A stretch of DNA of 64,000 nucleotides from CAYGZQ01 sp964354375 [NCBI: uncultured Planctomycetota bacterium] (GCA_964354375.1 CAYGZQ010000006.1:43512-107511); one strand, 5' to 3'; positions 26,518 to 36,012 are shown, numbered from the stretch's first letter. Numbers and translations are program-made. Notes: generated by a model from the letters alone, not told the origin.

Positions 26518-26967
26518 TCAAAACTCATGCGCCAGGTCTTCAAGGATCGGGACAGCTGCAACGCCTGCGATCAGGATGATGAGGAGAAACAGCACACCGA
26601 GGATGAGAAGGATGATGTTGATCCAGAACGTCACGACGAGGAATCCGACGCCGGGAAGGGACTGTCCGGCCAGTTTTTCCATCCTTCTTCCCTCGCTCAT
26701 GACGACGATATTGACGATAAACCCGGGCAGCCAAAAGAGGCCGTAGAGGAAAAGTATGAGGACGTAGGCGATCTCGTAGCTGTGCATTCTGGCCATAGCC
26801 TGCTCGGGACCGCCGCCGGAGTAATATGCCGGCTGAGCTGGCTGCCGGGGATACTGGGGCGGCGGATACTGAGGCTGCTGAAGCCTCTGCTGGGGATACT
26901 GCTGCTGATACTGGTCAGGCTGATTTGTCTCAGGCTGATCGTACTGGGGCTCGACTGGATAAGACAT
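26518..26967 (-). CDS. Two-helix membrane protein with Gln/Pro/Tyr-rich N-terminus
   Basis: A 149-residue protein. Residues 1-55 are low-complexity (QPDQYQQQYPQQRLQQPQYP), then two transmembrane segments (AYVLILFLYGLFWLPGFIVN and VTFWINIILLILGVLFLLII) around a short polar loop (SEGRRMEKLAGQSLPG). Its neighbour at 27148-27453 is a clear paralogue. The ATG at 26967 follows AAGGAGGAG. No known function; the loop and helices recall small DUF-type membrane proteins. Confidence 0.7.
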   Translation of the reverse strand: MSYPVEPQYDQPETNQPDQYQQQYPQQRLQQPQYPPPQYPRQPAQPAYYSGGGPEQAMARMHSYEIAYVLILFLYGLFWLPGFIVNIVVMSEGRRMEKLAGQSLPGVGFLVVTFWINIILLILGVLFLLIILIAGVAAVPILEDLAHEF

Positions 26968-27147
26968 TTGGACGGCTCCTCCTTGATGTCCCGGGGTCGA
27001 GAGCGCCCGGGTATGAGTGGACAAGACACAGACTGATTTTCATGGCAAACGCCGAAATGAGACTTCCATCTCTCCGACGCGGCGGACATATAGGCGGCAC
27101 GAGGACCAAGCAGGAGTTACTCACCCCTGAAATCGCGCCGTTGGGTT

Positions 27148-27453
27148 CTAGTTGCCGCTGGTCAACCCGAGAATCGCGAGTCCTCCAAAAGCGGCGAGCC
27201 ACAGGATAAACCCGATGATTATCCCGACAATGTTGAACCAGAACAGAAAGACGAGACAACCCGTTCCCGGCAGGCCCTGGCCTGCGACCTTTTCCATTTT
27301 CTTGGCTTCATTCATGAATATGATATTCACGATGAAGCCCGGCAACCAGAAAACGAGGTAGAGAATCAGGACGAGTACTGCCGAACCGGTGTAGCTTTTC
27401 ATCCGAGCCATGTCGCGCTGGCTGTCGGAAGGGGGCGGTTCCGGGTAGGTCAT
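27148..27453 (-). CDS. Two-helix membrane protein, paralogue of the next gene
   Basis: A 101-residue protein with a short Pro-rich N-terminus and the same core as the downstream gene: LILYLVFWLPGFIVNIIFMN, EAKKMEKVAGQGLPG, and FWFNIVGIIIGFILWLAAFG. Both genes share the leader ATCAAGGAGGAGC before the start, so the duplication included the ribosome binding site. Unknown function. Confidence 0.7.
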   Translation of the reverse strand: MTYPEPPPSDSQRDMARMKSYTGSAVLVLILYLVFWLPGFIVNIIFMNEAKKMEKVAGQGLPGTGCLVFLFWFNIVGIIIGFILWLAAFGGLAILGLTSGN

Positions 27454-27771
27454 TTCTATGCTCCTCCTTGATGCCTCTCCACGGGCAGTCAAAAGGTTTG
27501 CGGCAGTATAGCACATCGGCTTTAGGTGGGCCACGGGCTATGCGTGGCGGATTGAGGGCATGTATCCATTCCGTGCGCCCTACCGGAGGGACCCCGCCTT
27601 TCCCCCGGATTAAACGCGATAAACCGGCGCCGGGGTGTTCATATTTTCGACCTTACATGATATAGTTGCGCGAACTGTTTTCGGAACGCATTGTCACCAG
27701 TGCGAAGGGGGGGTATGTCTCTTCGGCGCAGAGGCTGTCCGATCTGAGCCGGTTATGCGGAAGGAGGCAAA
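27454..27771. other. Divergent intergenic region before the redox cluster
   Basis: This 318-bp gap separates the minus-strand membrane protein pair from the plus-strand redox cluster. I see no convincing gene. GGAAGGAGGCAAA at 27758-27770 is the ribosome binding site of the first cluster gene. The cluster promoter should lie here but no clear -35/-10 pair stood out. Confidence 0.5.
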
Positions 27772-28302
27772 ATGGCCGACAAATCCTGCACACACGAATG
27801 GACAATAGTAAACCTCCGCAACGGCTATCTGGTCACCGAGGGCTGCACGCATTGCGGCGGACGCGCTTCTTTCTTCACCCTCGAGGATCGCCACCACATG
27901 GACAGCTACATTGACGGTCCGCACAAATGGCGCTTCCTCGGAAGCTCCCAGGCGGTCAAGTTCGATCTGCAGTGCTCGAAGTGCGGCAAGAAGGTCACGC
28001 TGGACAGAACGCAGGCGCTGGGCATGTGCGTGGACTGCAAGGAGGACTGCAAGGCGTCGCAGAAAGGCAAGAGCGCCGGGGGCGAGAACACGTGGGTGTA
28101 TCTCGCGCTGTGCGCGCAGTCGATCCATGAGAAAGGTGAATGTGTCCCTGGGGAGGAATGCCGGGCGCTGACCGAGTACTACCAGAGCCGCATCAAGTCC
28201 CCCGGGAAGAAAGTGGTATTCGTACCGTGCATACTGAGGGACAGCATCGATTTCTGCCAGGCTGAGATAATCGCCGACATCGGCTTGAAGGACATAGATT
28301 GA
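27772..28302 (+). CDS. Cys-rich zinc-ribbon protein of unknown function
   Basis: A 176-residue cytosolic protein. Paired cysteines suggest two zinc sites: CTHCGG near residue 25 and CSKCGKK with CVDCKEDC near 68-90. A C-terminal part (KKVVFVPCILRDSIDFCQAE) contains further Cys. It follows a good AGGAGG and stands first in the plus-strand redox cluster, 60 bp ahead of a DRTGG protein, but whether it belongs functionally is unclear. I recognise no family. Confidence 0.7.
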   Translation: MADKSCTHEWTIVNLRNGYLVTEGCTHCGGRASFFTLEDRHHMDSYIDGPHKWRFLGSSQAVKFDLQCSKCGKKVTLDRTQALGMCVDCKEDCKASQKGKSAGGENTWVYLALCAQSIHEKGECVPGEECRALTEYYQSRIKSPGKKVVFVPCILRDSIDFCQAEIIADIGLKDID

Positions 28303-28362
28303 CGAACACCGGATGCAGGGACGGGAGCCCTGCGCCGCAGCCTTGTGAAAGGAAGAGCAAAC

Positions 28363-28692
28363 ATGAAGGTCTCAGAACTCTCCGGAAAAGCGAATCTCAC
28401 ACTTGCCAACAAGATCCACGAGAAGGATGTCGACGGGGTTTTCATATCCGATATGGTGAGCGACATTGTGGCCGGGGCGCAGCCCGGCAACCTGCTCGTC
28501 ACGGTGCAGACACACAAGAATCTCATTGCCACGGCGAACCTGGTGGACATATCGGCGGTCGTATTTGTCCGGGGCAAGCAGCCAGCACAGGATGTCATCG
28601 ATCTGGCCGAGCGGGCAAGGATTTCCCTCTTCACGACCGATCTCGACGCATGGAAACTAGCCCTGAAGCTTCATGAACTAGGGCTTCAATAA
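28363..28692 (+). CDS. DRTGG-domain protein, copy 1
   Basis: A 109-residue cytosolic protein made of one DRTGG domain (VDGVFISDMVSDIVAGAQPG, then NLVDISAVVFVRGKQPAQDV, LFTTDLDAWKLAL). Such stand-alone DRTGG proteins commonly sit in [FeFe]-hydrogenase gene clusters beside anti-sigma-like ATPases and HydS-like proteins, with an unknown, probably regulatory, role. The ATG at 28363 follows AAAGGAAGAG. A second copy lies at 36009-36350 in the same cluster. Confidence 0.8.
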   Translation: MKVSELSGKANLTLANKIHEKDVDGVFISDMVSDIVAGAQPGNLLVTVQTHKNLIATANLVDISAVVFVRGKQPAQDVIDLAERARISLFTTDLDAWKLALKLHELGLQ

Positions 28693-28793
28693 CCTGGGGG
28701 GTTTGCTCTTTACCGTCGGTCCGGCTCAAATTTCCTGCCGGCTCAAAACCCAGTCTTTTGGTACGAGACGCCAGCCCGATAGGGAGGTTGAGG

Positions 28794-29252
28794 ATGGCAA
28801 GAGACGACGTGTGTTCAGTTCTGGAGAAGGCCTCGGGGCTTCGGGAGGACCTGATCCCTATTCTCCAGCAGGTGCAGGAAGTCGAGGGTTTCATCTCACC
28901 GGAGTCGATAGCCCTTATTTCACGGAGACTCAGGATCTCGGAAAACGAAATCTACGGGGTGGCGACGTTTTACGCGCAGTTCCGCTTCCACCCGCCGGGT
29001 GAGCACCACATAGCCATCTGCATGGGCACAGCATGTCATGTACGCGGCGGCGCGCAGCTTTCCGCGGCACTCGAACACCGTATCGGCATCACCAGAGGCG
29101 AAACCACACCGGACGGGAAGTACGATTACGAGACGGTCGCGTGTCTCGGCTGCTGCGCCCTCGCCCCCGTTGTGCGAATCGACGACAAAATCTACAGCCA
29201 GATGTCGGTCCTGAAGCTCAGGAAGGTGCTGGATGAATACGAGCAGACTTGA
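28794..29252 (+). CDS. NuoE/HydC-like [2Fe-2S] subunit
   Basis: A 152-residue thioredoxin-fold ferredoxin of the NuoE/HndA/HydC family. The helical N-terminus (DLIPILQQVQEVEGFISPES) is followed by the four cysteine ligands of one [2Fe-2S] cluster in CMGTACHVRGG (near 75) and ACLGCCALAP (near 116). It passes electrons to the FMN subunit in NADH-oxidising complexes. It overlaps the NuoF-like gene by 20 bp. Start chosen for AGGGAGGTTGAGG. Confidence 0.9.
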   Translation: MARDDVCSVLEKASGLREDLIPILQQVQEVEGFISPESIALISRRLRISENEIYGVATFYAQFRFHPPGEHHIAICMGTACHVRGGAQLSAALEHRIGITRGETTPDGKYDYETVACLGCCALAPVVRIDDKIYSQMSVLKLRKVLDEYEQT

Positions 29253-31107
29253 GAAGAGACGCGAAGCCGCGGCAAGAGAATGGCGGGATTTCGAGAACAA
29301 CGCGGAGCCGATTATTTTCTTCGGAGCGGGGTCGTGCGGTCGGGCGGCCGGAGCAGTCGAGAGTCGTCAGGCTGCGGAGGAGACCCTGAAAGAGCTGGAG
29401 GTCAAGGCGAACATTGTCGAGGTCGGATGCATCGGGCCCTGCTACCTGGAACCTCTCATGGACGTCAAGCTGCCGGGCAAGCCCCGGGTCAGCTATTCGA
29501 ACGTCAGTCCGAGCAAGGCCAAGACTATCCTGAAGGCTTTTTTCCAGGAGGGTGTAATTCCGGTCAAGGAGGCGGTCGGACATTTCGGAGAGGCCGGCGC
29601 TCTGGACGGGATTCCGGGCTTCTACGAGCATCCCATGTTGAAAGGGCAGGTTCGTCTCGTCCTCAGGAACTGCGGAATCATCGATCCGACGAACATAAAT
29701 CACTATCTGGCGAGGGACGGGTATCGTGCGCTGGAATACGCGCTTGGCCACACGCCGGAGGAAATCCTTGAGATCGTGAAGGAAGCGGGGATACGGGGAC
29801 GGGGCGGCGCAGGCTTCCCGACGGCGGTGAAATGGAAATTCTGTCGGGACGCTCCCGGCGATCAGAAGTACATGATATGCAACGCGGACGAGGGCGACCC
29901 CGGGGCATTCATGAATCGGTCGCTGATCGAGGGCGACCCGCACGCGGTTCTGGAAGGGCTTGTCATCGCGGCGTACACCATCGGCGCAACAAAAGGCTTT
30001 ATCTACATTCGCGCCGAGTATCCCCTCGCGATCCAGCGGCTGAAGAACGCGATCGGTCAGATGGAAGAGCTTGGTCTTCTCGGCAAGAACATACTCGATT
30101 CCGGTTTTGATTTCGACATCAAGATCAAGCAGGGAGCGGGGGCGTTCGTATGCGGGGAGGAGACCGCGCTGATGGCGTCAATCGAAGGTCAGCGCGGGAT
30201 GCCGAGGAGCCGTCCGCCGTTCCCGGCGCAGAAGGGTCTGTGGGGGAAGCCGACGACGATAAACAACGTCGAGACGCTGGGTACCCTTGCGAACATCATT
30301 CGCAACGGGGCCGCGTGGTACAAGACGTTCGGAACCGAGACGAGCAAGGGCACGAAGACGTTCTCCCTGACGGGCCGAGTGCGTCGCACCGGGCTGATCG
30401 AAGTACCGATGGGCACGACGCTGCGCAAGATCATCTTCGACATCGGAGGCGGTCTTTTCAAGGAGTTCAAAGCGGTGCAAAGCGGCGGTCCGTCGGGCGG
30501 ATGCCTTTCGGCTGAATTCCTCGACACGCCCATCGATTACGAATCGCTCGCCAGAGCGGGCTCGATCATGGGCTCGGGCGGTCTGATCGTGCTGGACGAG
30601 GACACGTGCATCGTCGATCTGGCCAGGTACTTCCTGAATTTCACTCAGTCCGAATCATGCGGGAAGTGCGTGCCTTGCAGGGTGGGAACGCGACATCTCT
30701 ACGAAATTCTCGACAAGATCACTCGCGGAAAGGGCACTGTCGACGACCTGGGAAAGCTCGAGGAACTGGGGAATGTCATAAAGGGCTCGGCGCTTTGCGG
30801 GCTCGGCAACACGGCGCCGAACCCGGTACTGTCGACGCTGAAGTACTTCCGCGACGAGTACCTGGCGCATGCGAAGGATCATCGGTGCCCCGCTGCGGTG
30901 TGCCGCGACCTTGTTGTCTACCGCATCATCCGAGGAAAATGCACCGGCTGCCAGTCGTGCGTAAGAGTGTGCCCTACCGGCGCGATCACCGGACCGAGAT
31001 CGGAGCCTCACAATCTCGACGAATCGAAATGCATCAAGTGTCGAGCCTGCTACGAGATTTGTCGATTCGACGCCATCGCAGGCGACGCCATCATTATTAC
31101 GTCGTGA
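29233..31107 (+). CDS. NuoF/HydB-like NADH-binding FMN and Fe-S subunit
   Basis: A 624-residue NuoF-type subunit of the long form found in bifurcating hydrogenases (HydB, HndC). Domains in order: N-terminal thioredoxin-like [2Fe-2S] domain (residues 1-110, CGRAAGA and CIGPCYLEP); FMN/NADH fold (GRGGAGFPTAVKWKF near 189, CNADEGDPGAF); SLBB domain; [4Fe-4S] motif SCGKCVPCRVGT near 472; and a C-terminal two-cluster ferredoxin (CTGCQSCVRVCP, CIKCRACYEIC near 569-605). It would oxidise or reduce NAD(H) as partner of the NuoE- and NuoG-like subunits. Confidence 0.92.
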   Translation: MNTSRLEKRREAAAREWRDFENNAEPIIFFGAGSCGRAAGAVESRQAAEETLKELEVKANIVEVGCIGPCYLEPLMDVKLPGKPRVSYSNVSPSKAKTILKAFFQEGVIPVKEAVGHFGEAGALDGIPGFYEHPMLKGQVRLVLRNCGIIDPTNINHYLARDGYRALEYALGHTPEEILEIVKEAGIRGRGGAGFPTAVKWKFCRDAPGDQKYMICNADEGDPGAFMNRSLIEGDPHAVLEGLVIAAYTIGATKGFIYIRAEYPLAIQRLKNAIGQMEELGLLGKNILDSGFDFDIKIKQGAGAFVCGEETALMASIEGQRGMPRSRPPFPAQKGLWGKPTTINNVETLGTLANIIRNGAAWYKTFGTETSKGTKTFSLTGRVRRTGLIEVPMGTTLRKIIFDIGGGLFKEFKAVQSGGPSGGCLSAEFLDTPIDYESLARAGSIMGSGGLIVLDEDTCIVDLARYFLNFTQSESCGKCVPCRVGTRHLYEILDKITRGKGTVDDLGKLEELGNVIKGSALCGLGNTAPNPVLSTLKYFRDEYLAHAKDHRCPAAVCRDLVVYRIIRGKCTGCQSCVRVCPTGAITGPRSEPHNLDESKCIKCRACYEICRFDAIAGDAIIITS

Positions 31108-31154
31108 CGCGATGGTCCGATTGAGATGAGCTCGGATTCAGAAAAGAAAGAGCT

Positions 31155-33704
31155 ATGGAAGAGACCATAAAACTCCAATTCAACGGGCGGGAAGCCACGG
31201 CTCCGAGGGGAGTCACGGTGCTCAGGGCCGCGGAGCTGAACGGCGTTTATATTCCGACGCTGTGCTCGCACAAGGACCTGTCGCCGTACGGGGGATGCCG
31301 TCTATGTCTTGTCGAGATCGAGGGCATGAGGGGCTATCCCCTGTCGTGCAACACGTTGGCAGCCGATGGGATGAAGGTTCTCACGGACACAGTCGCGATA
31401 AAGCAGATAAGAAGCGAGCTTCTGCAGTTGATCTTAAGCGAGCATCCATCGAGCTGCCTGATCTGCTCCGAGGCCGACGAATGCCGGAATTTCATGGGCA
31501 CGGTCCGGAAGTCGGGAATCACAACGGGCTGCCGCTACTGCCCGAACGACAATCAGTGCGAGCTCCAGGAGCTGGTCAAGAAGCTCGAGATAACGGAGAT
31601 CACCTACCCTACCCTGTACCGGGGTTTCGAGAACGAGAGAAACGATCCGTTCTACGATCGCGACTACAACCTGTGCATTCTGTGCGGGCGATGCGTGAGG
31701 ATGTGCCAGGAGATGCGCGGGACAGCGGTGCTGGCATTCAAATATCGCGGACCCAGGGCCATCGTCGGACCGGCGTTCGGTCGAAGCCACATGGAGGCCG
31801 GGTGCGAGTTCTGCGGCGCATGTGTCTCCGTTTGTCCGACCGGAGCGCTCGCGGAGAAGGCCAGCAAATGGGACGGCAAGCCCGATGCATCGGTTACATC
31901 CACCTGCCCCTACTGCGCGATCGGCTGCCAACTCGATCTCTGGACCAAGGACGGCAGATTCACCATGGCGCTGCCCGTTCTCGATCCGGAAGTCAACGAC
32001 GGCCAGGCGTGTGTCAAGGGCCGTTTCTGCCTCGGCGAAGTGTCGCACCATTTTTCGCGAGCGCGCAAGCCGATGATGAGGGACGGGAAATACTGGAAGG
32101 AGATAACATGGGACGAGGCGGTCGAGAAAGCCTCGAAAGAGCTGACAGGTCTGAAGCCCGGCGACTTCGCCATGATTGTCTCTCCGGACCTTACGAACGA
32201 AGCACTCTATACGGCGCAGAAGTTCACGCGCATGGCCCTGGGGACGAACGCGATCGACTCAACCGCTCGAAAGGCCCTGTCAGGGAGGCTCGGGCTGTGG
32301 GCCGAGCTGTTCAGCCGCCCCATCTCAATCCAGAGCATCAAGAAGGCTTCGCGGATACTGGCGGTCGGACTCGACACCCGGTTCAACTTCTCCATCGTGG
32401 GAGTGGAAGTTCGCAAGGCTATGCAGAAAGGTGCCAAGCTTGTCACGATCGATCCGCGGGATTCCAACCTGGCGAGGTACGCGGATGTCTGGCTGCAGCC
32501 GCCTCCGGGATTCGAGGGCACTCTTCTCAAGGCGCTCGCGTCGGGCGATAAGAAGGCTCTCTCCAAGGCGGCGAAAATCGCCTGCGTCGATCTGAAATCG
32601 CTGGGCAAGGCCGCCGAGATCATCGGGCTGGAGGGCGACCTGTTCGTGCTGATCGGGCCATGCGTTTTCCATTACTCCCATGTCGCCGAGCTGGTCGAGG
32701 CGATTACCGAGTTCGCCGACAAGGAAAATACGACAGTGCTGCCGCTGTACAGCGGAGCCAATACTCGCGGCGCTCTGGAGATGGGAGCGTTCCCCGAGCT
32801 TCTTCCGGGCTGCGCGGGACGGTCCAGCGAGGACACGGTGAAGGAGCTCGAGAAAGCGTGGGGCGGAAAACTGCCTGGCGATGCGGGCATCACGGTGGAC
32901 GATGTGGTTTTTGAGAGGAAGAGGCCGAAGGTGATTTATCTCGTCGGATCGGTCCCGTTCTTCCGGCGTCCCGACTGCGATTTTCTTGTCGTGCAGGACA
33001 TCTTCGAGCCGGATTTCCCCTGCGACCTGTATCTTCCGGCGGCGAGCTTCCTCGAAACGTCGGGTACGCTGGTTAACGTGGAAGGTCGGGTGCAGGAGTT
33101 GCCGCGGACCGAAGTGCTCCCCGACAGCGTCAAGTTCGGTCGAGCGCGTCCGGACTGGTGGATTTTCTCGAAAATCGCTCGGAAGCTGAAAGCAAAAGGA
33201 TTCGAGTACGGGGATATCGCCGACGTGCGGAAGGAAATGGCTTCGACGATCCCGGATTATCCCGCTCCGGGCGAGAACGATCGAGGCAGGCGGGTGCTGA
33301 GGACTCCGGGGACAGTGCCTGTGCCTGTCGGGACGAGCGCCAGTGTATCTCCAGCGGAGGGCAATTTCCTGCTTGTCCTGCATCCGGAGGGCTACACGCA
33401 CCGAGGAATCTCAATCACATCAAAAGTGGAGGGTCTCGGCATTCTGAATCCTGAGAACGGCTTTTTCCTGAATCCGGAAGATGCATGCGCTCTTGATGTG
33501 AGCGCCGGCGATCTGATCGAGGTGAGGGCAGGAGATGCGAGCGGAGTAGCGCCGGCGAGGATTGCATCCGAGCTGCCCAGAGGGGTGATCTATCTTTTCG
33601 TTCCGGATGCTTTCGGCGGTCTGGCGTCGAGGAAGGACCTTGAGCAGCTGTATCGGCTCGAGGGGAACCCGGTCGCGGTGGAGGTGAGAAAGCATGCCGT
33701 ATAG
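31155..33704 (+). CDS. NuoG/formate-dehydrogenase-like Fe-S and molybdopterin-fold subunit
   Basis: An 849-residue protein. It begins with a [2Fe-2S] ferredoxin domain (CSHKDLSPYGGCRLC near 37-51), then a Cys-rich NuoG-type region with an insertion (HPSSCLICSEADEC near 97 and GCRYCPNDNQCELQ), two [4Fe-4S] motifs (CILCGRCVRMC, CEFCGACVSVC), and a molybdopterin-oxidoreductase fold with its CPYCAIGC cluster (near 250) and a C-terminal dinucleotide-binding domain. Where formate dehydrogenases carry the Cys/Sec metal ligand, the region reads NAIDSTARKALSGRLG without one, so the fold is probably not a formate dehydrogenase and may only carry clusters, as in NuoG. It sits where HydA stands in HydABC operons, but has no H-cluster motifs. 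Confidence 0.82.
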   Translation: MEETIKLQFNGREATAPRGVTVLRAAELNGVYIPTLCSHKDLSPYGGCRLCLVEIEGMRGYPLSCNTLAADGMKVLTDTVAIKQIRSELLQLILSEHPSSCLICSEADECRNFMGTVRKSGITTGCRYCPNDNQCELQELVKKLEITEITYPTLYRGFENERNDPFYDRDYNLCILCGRCVRMCQEMRGTAVLAFKYRGPRAIVGPAFGRSHMEAGCEFCGACVSVCPTGALAEKASKWDGKPDASVTSTCPYCAIGCQLDLWTKDGRFTMALPVLDPEVNDGQACVKGRFCLGEVSHHFSRARKPMMRDGKYWKEITWDEAVEKASKELTGLKPGDFAMIVSPDLTNEALYTAQKFTRMALGTNAIDSTARKALSGRLGLWAELFSRPISIQSIKKASRILAVGLDTRFNFSIVGVEVRKAMQKGAKLVTIDPRDSNLARYADVWLQPPPGFEGTLLKALASGDKKALSKAAKIACVDLKSLGKAAEIIGLEGDLFVLIGPCVFHYSHVAELVEAITEFADKENTTVLPLYSGANTRGALEMGAFPELLPGCAGRSSEDTVKELEKAWGGKLPGDAGITVDDVVFERKRPKVIYLVGSVPFFRRPDCDFLVVQDIFEPDFPCDLYLPAASFLETSGTLVNVEGRVQELPRTEVLPDSVKFGRARPDWWIFSKIARKLKAKGFEYGDIADVRKEMASTIPDYPAPGENDRGRRVLRTPGTVPVPVGTSASVSPAEGNFLLVLHPEGYTHRGISITSKVEGLGILNPENGFFLNPEDACALDVSAGDLIEVRAGDASGVAPARIASELPRGVIYLFVPDAFGGLASRKDLEQLYRLEGNPVAVEVRKHAV

Positions 33705-34545
33705 AATCATCGAGAGAAGGATGACGGTGCCCAACATTCACGAGTTTGTCGTGGAGGCACCCAACGTTGCCGCGTCGATAAGACCGGGACAATTCGTCAT
33801 AGTCCGCCCGACCGACCGGGGCGAGAGAGTGCCGCTATCGGTCGCGGATTTCGATCGAGAGAAGGGCACGGTGACCTCGTTCTTCCAGGAAGTGGGCGAG
33901 TCCACATCCAAGCTTGCGCTGCTGAAGCCGGGCGACACGATTCCCACGTACGCGGGTCCGCTGGGGGGAGCTTCCGAGATCGCGAATTTCGGATCGGTCA
34001 TGCTGGTGGGAGGTTGTTTCGGGATCGGGAGCATTTTTCCGCTCGCGCGTGCACTAAAAGAAGTTGGGAACACGGTCTGGGTGGTCCTGGAGGCCCGCGG
34101 ACAGCACCTTATCTATTGGGAAGAGAAGCTGAAGGAATATGCCGACAAGCTGTGGGTGATCACGCGGGACGGGACGAGGGGATTCAGAGGACATGTCAGC
34201 AGGCTGCCCGACATCCTGAGCGCTGAAGGGCTGAAGCCGGACCGGGTGATCGCGAACGGCTGCACGTTCATGATGAAGCGGGTCACCGACATGACCCGTC
34301 CGCTCGGGATCATGACCATTGTCAGCATGAACCCGATAATGATCGACGGCACGGGCATGTGCGGCGTGTGCAGACTGACTGTCGGAGGCGAGACAAAGTT
34401 CGCGTGTGTCGACGGTCCCGATTTCAACGGGCACCTTATCGACTGGAACGAGTTTCTCCAGCGAAGAAAGACCTATTACGAGGAGGAAGTGGAGCCGCTC
34501 AGGAGGAGCGGAAGCGGCACTGTTCATCACTGCCGAACGTGCTGA
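33694..34545 (+). CDS. NfnA/SudB-like FAD and [2Fe-2S] subunit
   Basis: A 283-residue dihydroorotate-dehydrogenase electron-transfer-type flavoprotein, equivalent to NfnA (ferredoxin:NADP oxidoreductase alpha subunit) or SudB. FAD region: PGQFVIVRPTDRGERVPLSV; NAD(P) region: VMLVGGCFGIGSIFPLARAL; C-terminal [2Fe-2S] motif GMCGVCRLTVGGETKFAC near 222-240. A normal NfnA C-terminus has DGPDFNGHLID as here. Its start overlaps the NuoG-like gene by 11 bp. In a bifurcating complex it would couple NAD(H) to ferredoxin and NADP(H) with the next subunit. Confidence 0.88.
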   Translation: MPYRIIERRMTVPNIHEFVVEAPNVAASIRPGQFVIVRPTDRGERVPLSVADFDREKGTVTSFFQEVGESTSKLALLKPGDTIPTYAGPLGGASEIANFGSVMLVGGCFGIGSIFPLARALKEVGNTVWVVLEARGQHLIYWEEKLKEYADKLWVITRDGTRGFRGHVSRLPDILSAEGLKPDRVIANGCTFMMKRVTDMTRPLGIMTIVSMNPIMIDGTGMCGVCRLTVGGETKFACVDGPDFNGHLIDWNEFLQRRKTYYEEEVEPLRRSGSGTVHHCRTC

Positions 34546-34575
34546 GGGGCGCGAGCTTCACAGAGGACATGACCC

Positions 34576-36012
34576 ATGGCTGATGAAGTAAAGAAGAAAA
34601 AAGAGATAAACCCGACCCGGCTGCCGATGCCGAAGCAGACGCCGGAGGAGCGCATCCGCAATTTCGACGAGGTGGCATTGGGATTCACGGGCGAGCTGGC
34701 CATTGCAGAGGCGCAGCGATGTCTGCAGTGCAAGAAGCCGCAGTGCATAGCGGGCTGCCCGGTGGAAGTGAACATTCCGGGCTTTATCAGTCGGATCGCG
34801 GAAGGCGATTTCGCGGGAGGCATCAAGGTACTCAAGGAAAAAAATGCGCTGCCTGCGGTGTGCGGGAGGGTATGTCCGCAGGAGGAGCAATGCGAGAAGG
34901 TATGCGTGCTTGGCAAGAAAATGCAGCCCGTGGCCGTCGGACGTCTTGAGCGATTCGCCGCCGACTTTGAGGCGAGCGAGGGCAAGCAGGAGTTCCCGGA
35001 CATCGCTCCGAAAACCGGGAGGAGGGTCGCGATCGTTGGCTCCGGACCTGCCGGTATTACCGTGGCTGCGGACCTCGCCGTCCTCGGACACGAGGTGATC
35101 GTGTTCGAGGCTCTCCACGATGTCGGAGGGGTGCTGATGTACGGGATCCCGGAGTTCCGGCTGCCCAAGGCGATTGTGCAGCGCGAGGTGGATTATGTCC
35201 GGAAGCTTGGGGCGGAAGTCATCCTCGACTACGTTGTGGGCAAAACAAAGACGATGGAAAGTCTCCTCGAGGAGTTCGACGCGGTTTTTGTGGGCTCGGG
35301 CGCAGGGCTTCCGTGGTTCCTGGGAATCCCGGGCGAGAATCTGAACGGGGTGTTCTCCGCCAACGAATACCTGACCCGCGTGAACCTGATGAAAGGCTAC
35401 CTGTTTCCGCAGTTCGATACGCCGATCAAGCGGCCTCACAGGGTCGCGGTGGTGGGCGGAGGGAATGTGGCGATGGACTCCGCGCGGACCGCGCTGCGTC
35501 TCGGGGCCGACGAGTCGCACATAGTGTACCGTCGGTCGCGGGATGAGTTGCCCGCGCGGCTCGAGGAGGTGGAGAACGCGGAGGAAGAGGGAGTGATTTT
35601 CGATTTTCTCACGCTGCCGACGAAGTGCCTGGGGAACGAGAGGGGCTGGCTGGTGGGGATGGAATGTCTTCGAATGGAATTGGGCGAGCCGGATGCGTCC
35701 GGGCGGCGAAAACCGGTGCCTATCGAGGGATCTGAGTTTATAATGGAAGTGGACGCGATGGTGGCCGCGATAGGCAACAGTCCGAATCCTCTGATTCCCC
35801 GGACGACGAAGGGTCTGACTATCGGTCGAAAGGGGAATATCGAGGCCGACGAGGAGACCGGGAAGACATCGCTAGCGGGGGTGTGGGCCGGGGGGGATGT
35901 GGTAACCGGAGCGGCAACGGTCATCAACGCAATGGGCGCGGGCAGAAAAGCCGCGCGGTCGATGCATGAATATCTCGTGAGCCTGGAGTCCGACAAAAAG
36001 GCTGGAAAATGA
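34576..36012 (+). CDS. NfnB/GltA-type FAD and [4Fe-4S] oxidoreductase subunit
   Basis: A 478-residue flavoprotein of the glutamate-synthase small-subunit/NfnB/SudA family. N-terminal Cys motifs (CLQCKKPQCIAGCPV near 48 and CGRVCPQEEQCEKVC near 95) bind two [4Fe-4S] clusters. FAD site: RVAIVGSGPAGITVAADLAV near 150; NADPH site: VAVVGGGNVAMDSARTALRL near 290; C-terminal GVWAGGDVVTGAATVINAMG. No large glutamate-synthase subunit gene is present, so a role with the NfnA-like partner is favoured over glutamate synthase. Named by family; GltA-like paralogues share all motifs. Confidence 0.88.
   Translation: MADEVKKKKEINPTRLPMPKQTPEERIRNFDEVALGFTGELAIAEAQRCLQCKKPQCIAGCPVEVNIPGFISRIAEGDFAGGIKVLKEKNALPAVCGRVCPQEEQCEKVCVLGKKMQPVAVGRLERFAADFEASEGKQEFPDIAPKTGRRVAIVGSGPAGITVAADLAVLGHEVIVFEALHDVGGVLMYGIPEFRLPKAIVQREVDYVRKLGAEVILDYVVGKTKTMESLLEEFDAVFVGSGAGLPWFLGIPGENLNGVFSANEYLTRVNLMKGYLFPQFDTPIKRPHRVAVVGGGNVAMDSARTALRLGADESHIVYRRSRDELPARLEEVENAEEEGVIFDFLTLPTKCLGNERGWLVGMECLRMELGEPDASGRRKPVPIEGSEFIMEVDAMVAAIGNSPNPLIPRTTKGLTIGRKGNIEADEETGKTSLAGVWAGGDVVTGAATVINAMGAGRKAARSMHEYLVSLESDKKAGK

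Noticed and set aside
31155-33704. Catalytic [FeFe]-hydrogenase HydA
   Set aside because: The position in the operon suggested it, but no TSCCP, MPC or ACxxGC motif is present and the C-terminus is of molybdopterin type.
34576-36012. Glutamate synthase small subunit (gltD)
   Set aside because: Sequence motifs fit, but no large subunit is present and the gene is coupled to an NfnA-like gene, so an Nfn-type role is preferred.
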